A stretch of DNA of 61,248 nt from DTFZ01 sp050260375 (GTDB lineage Bacteria; Bacillota; Clostridia; Christensenellales; SZUA-584), in assembly GCA_050260375.1 (NCBI GenBank), contig JBLNCA010000055.1:1-61248 (forward strand), written 5' to 3'. Position numbers and translations under genes: made by a program. Under the pieces are notes generated by a model, which ran no database searches, was not told where the DNA came from, and saw nothing but the letters and a program-made list of their open reading frames with translations. Below are positions 15,097-23,761 of the stretch, piece by piece (the first letter of the stretch is position 1; every line of letters begins with the position of its first letter).

Positions 15097-15738
15097 TTAT
15101 GCGTTTTCCCTTGCCGCAATCATGTCCTTAGTCTTCATAAGTCGCGTCAAGTTCCCGCGCTCGTTCTCGTCGAGCTTCATCTTTATGTACTTTATCGTCT
15201 CCTCAAGCTGCGGTATCATTACGTACTCGAGAGCGTTTACGCGGCGGCGCGTCTTCTCTATCTCGTCTGCCAGCATGTTGCACGTCTTTTCAAGCTCCGC
15301 AAGCTCCACCATCTGGGGCAGCACGCTTGCGAGCTTGTCTGTGGCGCTGTCAAGCTCCGCCGACGTCGTAAGAAGGCCGTACGGGAAGAACGACTGCTCG
15401 CGCTTTTTCTCGGTATACGCAATCTTGGGCACATACACGCTCATTATGTTCTGCTTCGAGAGCGTAAGCTCCACCTCGCGTACCGGAAACAGCAGCGCTT
15501 CGTCAAAAGACTCTTTAGTCATAGCGACGCGTGCCAGCACAAACCCCCCGAGCGCCACGGACAGCGCGGCTTCCACCTCCTGCCGAAGCTCCCTGTTGCG
15601 CTTTATGAGCAGCATGAACTGGCGCACCATCTCGTCGCGCTTGTCTTTCAGCAGCTTGTGCCCGCGCACTGCGACTACAAGACGGCGCTTGAGCCTAGTA
15701 AGTTCCATGCGCGTGGGGTTTACTCTTAATATCGCCAT
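15097..15738 (-). CDS. ntpD: V-type ATP synthase/ATPase subunit D
   Basis: This 213-residue central rotor-shaft subunit has two long coiled-coil arms: RVNPTRMELTRLKRRLVVAVRGHKLLK (about 5-32, split here by family habit) and the C-terminal CNMLADEIEKTRRRVNALEY segment (about 160-180). The latter pattern RRVNALEYVMIP is diagnostic of subunit D. It rotates inside the A3B3 hexamer. It is the last gene of the operon, 3 bp after ntpB, and is followed by a strong terminator. Confidence 0.95.
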   Translation of the reverse strand: MAILRVNPTRMELTRLKRRLVVAVRGHKLLKDKRDEMVRQFMLLIKRNRELRQEVEAALSVALGGFVLARVAMTKESFDEALLFPVREVELTLSKQNIMSVYVPKIAYTEKKREQSFFPYGLLTTSAELDSATDKLASVLPQMVELAELEKTCNMLADEIEKTRRRVNALEYVMIPQLEETIKYIKMKLDENERGNLTRLMKTKDMIAARENA

Positions 15739-15741
15739 CGT

Positions 15742-17121
15742 TTATTCCTCGTTTTCCGGCAGATATTTGTCTATGAACTCGTCCTTTATGCGCTTAAGCT
15801 CAGACTTGGGCAGTATGCGGAGCAGCTTCCAGCCTAAGTTTAATGTCTCCTCTATGCTGCGGTTCTTCTCGTAGCCCTGCGAGACATACTCCTTCTCGAA
15901 AGCGTCGGAGAACTTCGCGTACAGCTTGTCGGTATCGGAAAGCGCCGCTTCGCCGAGTATTACCGAAAGCTCCTTGGCTTCCTTGCCGCGCGCGTACGCC
16001 GCGAACAGCTGGTTCATAGTGTCGGCGTGGTCCTCTCTCGTTTTGCCCTTGCCTATGCCCTTGTCCTTAAGGCGGGAAAGCGAGGGCAGCACGTCTATAG
16101 GAGGCGTTACGCCCTTGCGGTGCAGCTCCCTTGAGAGTATTATCTGCCCTTCCGTTATGTAACCCGTAAGGTCGGGTATCGGGTGGGTCTTGTCGTCCTC
16201 CGGCATCGTGAGTATCGGTATCTGCGTGACCGATCCCTTCTTGCCCTTTATGCGGCCCGCGCGTTCGTACATTGTCGCCAAGTCCGTATACAGGTAGCCG
16301 GGGTATCCGCGCCTGCCGGGCACTTCCTTTCTCGCCGCGGAGACTTCGCGCAGCGCCTCGGCGTAGTTCGTTATATCCGTTATAATGACCAATACGTGCA
16401 GGTCCTTCTCATATGCGAGGTATTCGGCTGCGGTAAGCGCCATTCTCGGCGTAGATATACGCTCTATTGCCGGGTCGCTCGCAAGGTTTATGAACAGCAC
16501 GGCGCGCTCTATTGCGCCCGTCTTTTTAAAGTCGCTTATGAAGAAGTCCGCTTCCTCGAACGTTATACCCACCGCGGCGAAAACGACGGCGAACTTCGAC
16601 TCGCCTTCAAGCACCTTCGCCTGGCGCGCTATCTGCGCGGCAAGCTGCGAGTGCGGAAGCCCCGAGCCGGAAAACACGGGGAGCTTCTGCCCTCTTACCA
16701 ATGTATTGAGTCCGTCTATTGCCGATATGCCCGTCTGTATGAACTCTTCGGGATAGTCCCTCGCGGTCGGGTTTATCGGCAGGCCGTTAATATCCATGCG
16801 CTTCTCCGGTATAATTGCCGGTCCGCCGTCTATGGGGTCGCCCATGCCGTCGAACACGCGCCCGAGCATGTCGTAAGAAACGGCCAGCTCAATAGATTTC
16901 CCCAAAAACCTTGCCTTCGATGTGGCTATCTGCAACCCTTGCGAGCTTTCAAACAGCTGCACGAGCGCCTTGTCGCCGTCTATCTCGAGCACGCGGCCGC
17001 GCCTTGTTTCGCCGTCCTGCTGCTCTATCTCAACAAGTTCGTTGAATTTTACGCCGCTGACGCCCTCAACGAGCATCAGAGGACCTACGACTTCCTTTAT
17101 CGTGCGGTATTCCTTAAGCAA
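15742..17121 (-). CDS. ntpB: V-type ATPase subunit B (non-catalytic)
   Basis: The 459-residue regulatory nucleotide-binding subunit alternates with A in the hexamer. Motifs include the degenerate P-loop region VFSGSGLPHSQLAAQIARQA, AVVFAAVGITFEEADFF and GRRGYPGYLYTDLATMYERAG. It lacks the catalytic GKT of subunit A, as expected for the family. It overlaps the 3' end of ntpA by 8 bp and precedes ntpD by 3 bp, the same gene order as the Enterococcus hirae ntp operon. Confidence 0.97.
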   Translation of the reverse strand: MLKEYRTIKEVVGPLMLVEGVSGVKFNELVEIEQQDGETRRGRVLEIDGDKALVQLFESSQGLQIATSKARFLGKSIELAVSYDMLGRVFDGMGDPIDGGPAIIPEKRMDINGLPINPTARDYPEEFIQTGISAIDGLNTLVRGQKLPVFSGSGLPHSQLAAQIARQAKVLEGESKFAVVFAAVGITFEEADFFISDFKKTGAIERAVLFINLASDPAIERISTPRMALTAAEYLAYEKDLHVLVIITDITNYAEALREVSAARKEVPGRRGYPGYLYTDLATMYERAGRIKGKKGSVTQIPILTMPEDDKTHPIPDLTGYITEGQIILSRELHRKGVTPPIDVLPSLSRLKDKGIGKGKTREDHADTMNQLFAAYARGKEAKELSVILGEAALSDTDKLYAKFSDAFEKEYVSQGYEKNRSIEETLNLGWKLLRILPKSELKRIKDEFIDKYLPENEE

Positions 17122-18889
17122 CGTCTATCCCACCTTCCTCATAAAGCGCGGACATCTCTTGTTTCAGCTTGCTTTCTACGGCCGCGAACCGCTCGGCGGC
17201 ATTGGCTTCTTCCACGTATTTTAAGCGCCCTATGTCTTCTCTCACCGGCAGCGAGGATACCTTCGAAAACTCCGCGCCCGCATCCAGCGCCTTTTCTCCC
17301 AGTTCGCCCCACATCAGTATCAGCCTTAACATGCCGAACTGCTTCTCCAGAGAAGTGTATGTGTCGGTGTCGTGGAACGCGTTCTGGTGCAGGTAATCCT
17401 CGCGTATCGAGCGCGCCGTCTCGAGCTTTAACTTGTCTTTCAGCGAGAGCGCGTCGAAGCCTACAAGACGTACTATCTCTTCGAGCTCCGATTCCTCCTG
17501 CAGCAGCTGCAATGTTTTTGCACGCAGCTCGTTCCACTCGGGCGAAACGTTTTTGTCGTACCATTCAGAGAGCCTGTCGGCGTACAGCGAATACGACGTC
17601 AGCCAGTCAATAGCCGGGAAATGGCGGCGGTAAGCAAGATTCGCCGACAGCCCCCAGAACACCTTTACTATCCTTAATGTCGCCTGTGAAACCGGCTCGG
17701 ATATGTCCCCGCCCGGAGGCGAGACCGCGCCTATCGCAGATATGGAACCTGTCCTCCTGTCTTTGCCGAGCGCCGTCACCATGCCCGCGCGCTCATAAAA
17801 TCCCGCGAGCCTTGACGAGAGGTAGGCGGGATAGCCTTCCTCGCCCGGCATCTCCTCCAAACGCCCCGACATCTCGCGCAGCGCTTCGGCCCAGCGCGAC
17901 GTCGAGTCGGCCATTATTGCCACTTTATATCCCATGTCGCGGAAGTATTCCGCTATCGTAATGCCTGTGTATATGGAAGCTTCTCTCGCGGCGACCGGCA
18001 TGTCCGACGTGTTCGCTATAAGCACCGTGCGCTTCATCAGCGGTTCGCCGCTGCGCGGGTCCTTAAGCTCAGGGAACTCCATAAGCACGTCCGTCATCTC
18101 GTTGCCGCGCTCGCCGCAGCCAATGTATACTATTATCTCGGCGTCCGCCCACTTTGCCAACTGGTGCTGCACTACGGTCTTGCCGCTACCGAACGGCCCC
18201 GGCACCGCCGCTACGCCGCCCTGCGCTATCGGAAAGAGCGTGTCTATTATGCGCTGGCCTGTGGTCATCGGCTCAAAAGGCGCGAGCTTTTCCACATACG
18301 GTCTGCCTATGCGCACCGGCCACCTTTGCAGCATCGCAACGTCCACGGTTTCGCCGGAAGCGTTTTTCAGCTTCGCTATAGGCTCGACTATCGTAGCCTC
18401 GCCGGACGCGAGCCACTCTATCTTGCCCGAGATTCCGTTGGGAACCATTATATAGTGCTTTACGAGCGTAGTCTCCTGAACGTATCCGAGTATATCGCCC
18501 GCGGATACGTCGTCGCCCACGGCAGCCATCGGCACGAACGTCCACTTTTTATCATGGTCGAGCGCGTTTATCGCTATGCCGCGCGTTATCCTGTCGCCCG
18601 CAGCTTCCTTTATCTTGTCGAGCGGCCGCTGTATGCCGTCGAATATCGATTCTATAAGCCCGGGGGCCAGCTCTACCGAAAGCTGGGTTCCCGTAGGATA
18701 CACCGGTTCGCCCGGCCCAAGGCCGCTCGTTTCCTCATAAACCTGTATGGAGGCCATATCTCCGCGAAGTTCTATGATCTCGCCTATGAGTTTATGCTCG
18801 CTGACCCTGACGACGTCGTACATCTGGCACATCTCCATGCCCTTGGCCACGATCAAGGGGCCTGAGACCTTGACTATTCTGCCTTCCAT
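17114..18889 (-). CDS. ntpA: V-type ATPase subunit A (catalytic)
   Basis: The 591-residue catalytic subunit has the P-loop GPFGSGKTVVQHQLAKW (about 230-247), the long non-homologous insert typical of A subunits (about 115-190), YIGCGERGNEMTDVLMEFPE and STSRWAEALREMSGRLEEMP. It hydrolyses or makes ATP at the A-B interfaces. The ATG at 18889 is chosen because AGGAAGG lies 8 nt upstream; the GTG two codons earlier is too close to that site. A 184-bp repeat-bearing spacer separates it from ntpG, unlike the tight joins elsewhere in the operon. Confidence 0.97.
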   Translation of the reverse strand: MEGRIVKVSGPLIVAKGMEMCQMYDVVRVSEHKLIGEIIELRGDMASIQVYEETSGLGPGEPVYPTGTQLSVELAPGLIESIFDGIQRPLDKIKEAAGDRITRGIAINALDHDKKWTFVPMAAVGDDVSAGDILGYVQETTLVKHYIMVPNGISGKIEWLASGEATIVEPIAKLKNASGETVDVAMLQRWPVRIGRPYVEKLAPFEPMTTGQRIIDTLFPIAQGGVAAVPGPFGSGKTVVQHQLAKWADAEIIVYIGCGERGNEMTDVLMEFPELKDPRSGEPLMKRTVLIANTSDMPVAAREASIYTGITIAEYFRDMGYKVAIMADSTSRWAEALREMSGRLEEMPGEEGYPAYLSSRLAGFYERAGMVTALGKDRRTGSISAIGAVSPPGGDISEPVSQATLRIVKVFWGLSANLAYRRHFPAIDWLTSYSLYADRLSEWYDKNVSPEWNELRAKTLQLLQEESELEEIVRLVGFDALSLKDKLKLETARSIREDYLHQNAFHDTDTYTSLEKQFGMLRLILMWGELGEKALDAGAEFSKVSSLPVREDIGRLKYVEEANAAERFAAVESKLKQEMSALYEEGGIDVA

Positions 18890-18955
18890 AAACACAACCT
18901 TCCTGTTTTATTACAATCTCTATTTCATCCGCGCTGTGTATTAAGCTATCATCGC

Positions 18956-19038
18956 GGGCGGGTATACCCTTTCAGGGCACACGGCGGAGCCCCGCCCCTG
19001 CATCCCTCATTTGCAGGGGACGGTTTCCATGCCGTCCC
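18956..19038 (-). repeat. REP-like hairpin plus two further hairpins inside the ATPase operon
   Basis: On the minus strand 18997-18956 reads GGGCGGGG...CCGTGTGCCC-TGAAA-GGGTAT..CCCGCCC. The core matches the REP-like elements near the RAYT pseudogene, but the outer arms differ (GGGCGGG/CCCGCCC) and still pair. Two more hairpins adjoin: CCCCTGCA/TGCAGGGG (18995-19019) and GGGACGG/CCGTCCC (19017-19038). They occupy the ntpG-ntpA spacer and may affect mRNA stability or the expression ratio. Confidence 0.75.
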
Positions 19039-19073
19039 GCCAATTTAAACGGCCTTGCTGCACATAGCGCATT

Positions 19074-19391
19074 TTATTCTTCGTCAAAGAATATGTTCGT
19101 GCCGATGGCCTTCTCGACGTTGTCCCTTATGCCCTTCATGCCGAAGCCCGTCGTTCCCCTGTTGCCGGGGATAGGTATTATCGCGGGATACGGAGACGTC
19201 TTGTAGCGCTCAATTGTTTCCGCCGCGGTCTCCGCCGCCTGCTCCGTCACGAATATTATGGCGTAATCTTCAGATGCGAGGCGGTGTATCGCCCTTGACA
19301 CCTCGCCGCCCGTTGCCGGGAAAACGTCTATGCCCAGCGCCTTGAACCCTATTACGCTGTCCGAGTCGCCTACGACTCCTATCTTACTCAT
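19074..19391 (-). CDS. ntpG: V-type ATPase subunit F
   Basis: This 105-residue subunit F (NtpG in E. hirae naming) begins MSKIGVVGDSDSVIGFKALG, the typical Rossmann-like start, with IIFVTEQAAE in the middle and PIPGNRGTTGFGMKGIRDNVEKAIG near the end (key residues G-N-R-G). It binds subunit D in the central stalk and transmits torque and regulation. It follows ntpC by 11 bp. Confidence 0.93.
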   Translation of the reverse strand: MSKIGVVGDSDSVIGFKALGIDVFPATGGEVSRAIHRLASEDYAIIFVTEQAAETAAETIERYKTSPYPAIIPIPGNRGTTGFGMKGIRDNVEKAIGTNIFFDEE

Positions 19392-19402
19392 GCCTTATCC
19401 TC

Positions 19403-20395
19403 TTAATATATTTCCTTGAGCCGCTTTTGCACCACTTCGGAATCCACTCCGCCCTGCTTCGCCGTCATCACCATGCGCACGGCAGCCGCCTCGCGCTGCT
19501 TACCAATGTAATAGCCCATGAGCGGGCCTATGCCGAACATGTCGTGGCGCTGCTCTTTAACGAGCGAGAGCAGATAATCGTCCCGCGCCTTTTCCAGCAT
19601 GTAAAGGCTCTTCGTCTTTATATAATCCTCAACGGCGCCCGAAAGAACGCGCGCATATTCGCCCTTTACAACCGCGCTCAGCACGTTTTCATCGGAGAGC
19701 TCAAATGCGTCGATAAACGTTTTTTTGTCTATGCTGCCGCCCTCTAAGAACGCGTTATCAAACGAATCCCTTCCGTAAAAAGCCCGCACGCGCATAAACG
19801 CTATTATATTTGACAAATCAAAATACGCGGTAAAATACCTGCTTACGAGCTCGTTGCCAAGCTCGCGTACAAGCTCGCTGACTTCCTTAGAATACGCGCG
19901 GTCGAGCATAGAGCCCACAACAGACACATCGGCCGCCACTGCGAACTGCTTGTCAATCGCTCCAAGCGCGTCCTTCATCACGGGAGTTAAGTCGCTGTAA
20001 TTGTTCTCCGATACCGCGCGCTTTAGAGTTTCCACGCTTATGTTTCCCGGGGTAAGCCCTGCGCCGTCAAGGTCCCTGCCCAGCATAGACAGCTTAATAA
20101 GCACCTTTAAGTTGTGGTAGTCCCGCCCGGCGCGCATAATCTTTATGAATAAATCGCTCGGTGACAGGAATTCGAGCAGATCGTCTGCCTCTTTTAGTTC
20201 CTGCTCTATGAGCTGCTCAAACGAAGCCTTGCCCGAAACGGACGAGCCATAACCAAGCTCCTGAAGAGAGCGCATAGCGTCTTCAAAATCTTTTGCTTCC
20301 AATATACGCGCGAGTTTTTCCTGCGTCAGCATTCTGTTTTCCATCGACTTTACCCTTGCCGACGCGAACGGGTACGTGCTGTTTCTCTCTGACAT
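19403..20395 (-). CDS. ntpC: V-type ATPase subunit C (d)
   Basis: The 330-residue V-ATPase subunit C/d family protein is a funnel-shaped helical subunit joining the central stalk to the c-ring. Recognisable segments are YPFASARVKSMENRML at the start, AGRDYHNLKVLIKLS and MGYYIGKQREAAAVRMVMTAK near the end. The ATG at 20395 (AGGAAG upstream) is used rather than an upstream in-frame start that would run far into ntpE. The gap to ntpE is 8 bp. Confidence 0.92.
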   Translation of the reverse strand: MSERNSTYPFASARVKSMENRMLTQEKLARILEAKDFEDAMRSLQELGYGSSVSGKASFEQLIEQELKEADDLLEFLSPSDLFIKIMRAGRDYHNLKVLIKLSMLGRDLDGAGLTPGNISVETLKRAVSENNYSDLTPVMKDALGAIDKQFAVAADVSVVGSMLDRAYSKEVSELVRELGNELVSRYFTAYFDLSNIIAFMRVRAFYGRDSFDNAFLEGGSIDKKTFIDAFELSDENVLSAVVKGEYARVLSGAVEDYIKTKSLYMLEKARDDYLLSLVKEQRHDMFGIGPLMGYYIGKQREAAAVRMVMTAKQGGVDSEVVQKRLKEIY

Positions 20396-20403
20396 AATGC
20401 TTC

Positions 20404-21000
20404 CTATTCGAACAGTATCGCCGCGACTTCGGCCTCGCTCTCTTCCCACGCTTCGGCAAGAAGCGCTTCAAGCGATACGTTTATTTCCATGCCGCCGCTT
20501 GCATACACAAAACCGCCAAGCATATTGCGCCGCTCCGCAGCAAACTTAAGCTCGCCTTTGCCGGCAGATTTTTTAAGCTCGCTGTTGACGTCCGCAAGAA
20601 AAGCGTTATCGAGCCTTTTCTCCGTATTGGAGATTATTACGCTGCCTTCGCCGGACGCGGCGCACTTTAATAGCCTATCCTTCATCAGTTCCAAATAGCG
20701 CGCGTCGGGCAGCGCAGCCAGCTTTTCAAGCGCGAGCGCTTTTGCCTTGGCCATCATCTCCTGCTTGACGCCAAGAAGCTGCTTTCTGTACTCCAGGTCG
20801 TAAACCGCGGCAAGGCGCCTCTTCCTCTCCTGCGCGGCTTCGGCGGCTTCCTTTTCCATAAGCGCTTTCTGCTTTTGGAGGTCGCGCTCAAGCTCTTCGC
20901 GCATTTCCTTTATTTTAGCGTCGGCTTCGCTCGCAAGCTTTTCAGCCTGCTGCTCCGCGTCGCGTGTTATTTTTTCTATGAGTTTTTCCGCTCCCGCCAT
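20404..21000 (-). CDS. ntpE: V-type ATPase subunit E (peripheral stalk)
   Basis: The 198-residue protein starts with a long charged coiled coil rich in Glu, Lys and Ala (about 1-85; e.g. ITRDAEQQAEKLASEADAKI) and ends with a small folded domain that includes LGGFVYASGGMEINVSLEAL. This is the pattern of subunit E, which pairs with the NtpF/G-type helix to form the peripheral stalk. It lies 13 bp after ntpK. Confidence 0.9.
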   Translation of the reverse strand: MAGAEKLIEKITRDAEQQAEKLASEADAKIKEMREELERDLQKQKALMEKEAAEAAQERKRRLAAVYDLEYRKQLLGVKQEMMAKAKALALEKLAALPDARYLELMKDRLLKCAASGEGSVIISNTEKRLDNAFLADVNSELKKSAGKGELKFAAERRNMLGGFVYASGGMEINVSLEALLAEAWEESEAEVAAILFE

Positions 21001-21013
21001 TTAACCCACGTCC

Positions 21014-21502
21014 TTATGCAGCTTTGCCGAGCAGTATGACAAGCATGGATACGAGCAGTGAAAGCACGGCGTACGTCTCGACCATCAGAGGCATCATCAT
21101 CGCTTTGCCCTGCTCTTCGGGGCGCCTCGTCAAGAGGTTAACGCCTGCGACAGCCGCTTTGCCCTGATAGATGGCGGAAAACAATCCGACGAACGCTATA
21201 GGCATCGCGCCGAAGAAGTATATCCAGCCTTGTGCTCCTGATATCTGGCCGCCGCTTATTATGCCGTTGTTAATAAGAATAAGAAAGGCTACAAGCAGGC
21301 CGTATATGCCCTGCGTACCGGGCAGCAGCTGCAGAACGAGCGCCTGGCCTGACCTATCGGGATATTCCGAAACGAAACCCGCGGACGCCTGAGCGACGAA
21401 ATTCATGCCGCGCGCGGAACCGATACCGGCAAGCAAGGCCGCCATCACGGCGCCGGCTGTGGACACTATAGTTCCTGTGTATGGCCCTAAGAAATCATTC
21501 AT
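21014..21502 (-). CDS. ntpK: V-type ATPase c-ring proteolipid, Na+-type
   Basis: The 162-residue proteolipid has four membrane helices, a duplicated hairpin of the NtpK type. The Na+ ligands defined in the E. hirae c-ring are all present at equivalent places: Leu60, Thr63, Gln64 and Tyr67 in QLLPGTQGIYG, Gln113 in IYQGKAAVAG, and the carboxylate Glu142 in MVETYA. Only one carboxylate per hairpin pair is present, as in E. hirae. This predicts a Na+-coupled rotary ATPase. AGGAAAG precedes the ATG. Confidence 0.93.
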   Translation of the reverse strand: MNDFLGPYTGTIVSTAGAVMAALLAGIGSARGMNFVAQASAGFVSEYPDRSGQALVLQLLPGTQGIYGLLVAFLILINNGIISGGQISGAQGWIYFFGAMPIAFVGLFSAIYQGKAAVAGVNLLTRRPEEQGKAMMMPLMVETYAVLSLLVSMLVILLGKAA

Positions 21503-21544
21503 GTTCTTTCCTCCGTATAATCAATACATATATATTTTTTGCTG

Positions 21545-23437
21545 TTAATCTTCCAGACGGAAGTTCTTCGTCTTTAGCCCTAAGGGTGCGAACGCATGGC
21601 CTCCGCCCTCGTAGAACTTCGAATAAAACTCTATGAACTGCAGCCTTGCTGTGTGCACAAACGCCCCAAGCGCGTTAATAGCTATGTTGAACACATGGCC
21701 TACGGTCATTATTATTGCGGCTACGATATATCCCACGACGTTGCCGAAGAACAGGCCCGCTATCGTGTTGAACACCATCGATATGACGGACGTCGCGAGG
21801 CCCATGCCAAAGAGGCGGGAATAGGACAGTATGTCGCTGATATAGCCGGTCGCGCCGTAAACGCCCGCGAAACCGCTTATGAACTTGCGGAGTATCCCTT
21901 TCTTTGAGCGCCCCGCCGTAAGGAGCACTGTTAAAAGGCCGCCGATGAGCATATACATTCCTATGCTTCCGGCCGTGCCTCCGAGCGCAAGCATCACGCC
22001 GCCCAGCAGCACGATTATCCACGACACCTTGTCAAACAGCGCCGCGAGATATTCTTTGCGTTTTATGAGTATATACGCACCGACGCCAAGGCCGACGAGT
22101 ATGTGCACGACCCCTATGCCTAAGCACAGTATGAGCGTAGTGAGCGCGTTCTCAATCGGGTTTATTAGCGCGGGTATGCCGGGTATGGCGAACACCGTTC
22201 CGAATATCAGGCCCCAGATAACCGTCGATATGCCACAGTACATCACTATCGTCACGACCTTGCGGAATGTGCCCGTAGGTTTTTTAAGACGCAGCACGAC
22301 CCAGGCGCCTATCGTGAGTATTACGCCGTACGCCGCGTCGCCTATCATCATGCCGAACAATATAAAGTAGAATATCGACATGACGGCGTTGGGGTCGAAC
22401 CCTCTTGCAGAAGGCGTCGAGTACATTTCTGTGACCATCTCGAACGGCCGCACGAGTTTTTTGTTTTTGATCGCCGTGGGAGGCGTCTCGTCATCTAGCG
22501 GAGCGCGGAAAGAGATATAGCTCTCGGGCGCGGCTTCGAGCAGAGCCTGTTCGATTTTATCCTTTTCGTCCGCTATTACCCAGCCCTCCAGCAGAAAAGC
22601 AGAGCCCGTTTCGCCAAGCCTTTCTATGCTGCGCTCGCGCTCTGCCTCGTTTGTGAGATAGTCTTCGTATTCGCGCAGCAACAGTATGTTCCGGGCAAAC
22701 GATTTTGTCTTTTCCTCCAGTGAGGCAAGCTCGGAATCGAGGGAAACGCACGCCTGCTCGTAAGACGCTATGAGCGACAACGGCGTGCCCATCGCGTCTT
22801 TATTGTACGCCTCGGAAAATCCTAAGTATTTTAATTCACCAAAGAGCTTATCCGCATCGCCAGAATATACGGCAGCAAACACGGCTATATTCTCGTTGTC
22901 GCCGCCCACTGTTTCAAAGTAGGCGGAGTCGTAAGACTCGCGTATGCGCGCGTATTCTTCCGCGCTATCGGCCGGAATCGTACCCAGCAAAAACGTAGTA
23001 AAGGCATTTTTCCTTATAATCTCCAGCGGCGCGTCGAAGCCCTTGTACAGTTCGAGTTGTGATATGCGGTTTTTTAAACGCTGTTTTTTGCTTTTAAGGG
23101 AGTTCGCATCTTCGGCGAAGCCGTTTATGCTTGAAATGACTTTATCAGCCGTTTCAATATCCATGTTTTTAAGCTGTGACGGAGAAATGGCAGGCTTGGG
23201 CGTTAAAAACGACGTCTTTGTTTCGTCGTACTTCTTTATAAGTTCTATCGCTTTTCTAAGGTCGGAAAGTTTAGACTCGATGTCCCCAAGCGACCGGGAC
23301 GCCCCAAAGAGGCGCAGTTCATCCGCATCGGCGGATATTATCTCTACGGTGCCTAATGACTGCAGTGTTTCCATCACGGCGTCTTTGTTGGCCTTATGGG
23401 CAATCAGCGTTACCTTGTTGATATCTAGCAGAGCCAT
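21545..23437 (-). CDS. ntpI: V-type ATPase subunit I (a)
   Basis: The 630-residue membrane subunit has a soluble N-terminal arm with coiled coils (about 1-320) and about eight C-terminal membrane helices (about 340-620). The first helix region reads FYFILFGMMIGDAAYGVIL, typical of the family, and the C-terminus has GHVFNIAINALGAFVHTARL followed by QFIEFYSKFYEGGG, which marks the ion-channel helices. It forms the ion half-channels against the c-ring. Its ATG overlaps the ntpF stop (TAATG), indicating coupled translation. Confidence 0.95.
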   Translation of the reverse strand: MALLDINKVTLIAHKANKDAVMETLQSLGTVEIISADADELRLFGASRSLGDIESKLSDLRKAIELIKKYDETKTSFLTPKPAISPSQLKNMDIETADKVISSINGFAEDANSLKSKKQRLKNRISQLELYKGFDAPLEIIRKNAFTTFLLGTIPADSAEEYARIRESYDSAYFETVGGDNENIAVFAAVYSGDADKLFGELKYLGFSEAYNKDAMGTPLSLIASYEQACVSLDSELASLEEKTKSFARNILLLREYEDYLTNEAERERSIERLGETGSAFLLEGWVIADEKDKIEQALLEAAPESYISFRAPLDDETPPTAIKNKKLVRPFEMVTEMYSTPSARGFDPNAVMSIFYFILFGMMIGDAAYGVILTIGAWVVLRLKKPTGTFRKVVTIVMYCGISTVIWGLIFGTVFAIPGIPALINPIENALTTLILCLGIGVVHILVGLGVGAYILIKRKEYLAALFDKVSWIIVLLGGVMLALGGTAGSIGMYMLIGGLLTVLLTAGRSKKGILRKFISGFAGVYGATGYISDILSYSRLFGMGLATSVISMVFNTIAGLFFGNVVGYIVAAIIMTVGHVFNIAINALGAFVHTARLQFIEFYSKFYEGGGHAFAPLGLKTKNFRLED

Positions 23438-23748
23438 TACTTAAGTATCCTCTCAAGGCACTTTTCGGCCGCGCGGGACAGATTCCTCTCGGCCTTTATT
23501 TTCAGTTCTTCACATTCTTTTGTACGCTCGGCGCTCTGCGCCTCAAGCTCTTTCTTTGCGGCCTCGCCCGCCGCTTCCACCATTGTCTCGTTTAATTTCC
23601 GGTAAGATAAGAGTTCCCTCTCTCTTGCCTGCGAGCATTCTTCCGCCGCGCGCTTGACTGCGTCTTTCGCGGCCGCGGCCGCGGCGCGTATTATCTCCTG
23701 CGCTTTTTCCTCGGCGGCCTTTATTTCGTTGATAACGTCAAGTGCCAT
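23437..23748 (-). CDS. ntpF: V-type ATPase peripheral-stalk subunit (NtpF/G-H type)
   Basis: A 103-residue, nearly all-helical, Ala/Glu/Lys-rich protein (MALDVINEIKAAEEKAQEII start) with no globular domain, typical of the small stalk subunit that pairs with subunit E. The ATG at 23748 lies 7 nt after AGAGG; the TTG two codons upstream is less likely. It opens the ATPase part of the operon, 13 bp behind upp. Confidence 0.85.
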   Translation of the reverse strand: MALDVINEIKAAEEKAQEIIRAAAAAAKDAVKRAAEECSQARERELLSYRKLNETMVEAAGEAAKKELEAQSAERTKECEELKIKAERNLSRAAEKCLERILK

Positions 23749-23761
23749 AACCAAACCTCTT

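Noticed and set aside
16183..17613. 476-codon ORF on the plus strand
   Set aside because: It lies antisense to ntpB/ntpA, whose protein motifs are intact. The product is Arg/Tyr/His-rich and has no family features, as expected for a shadow frame in GC-biased DNA.
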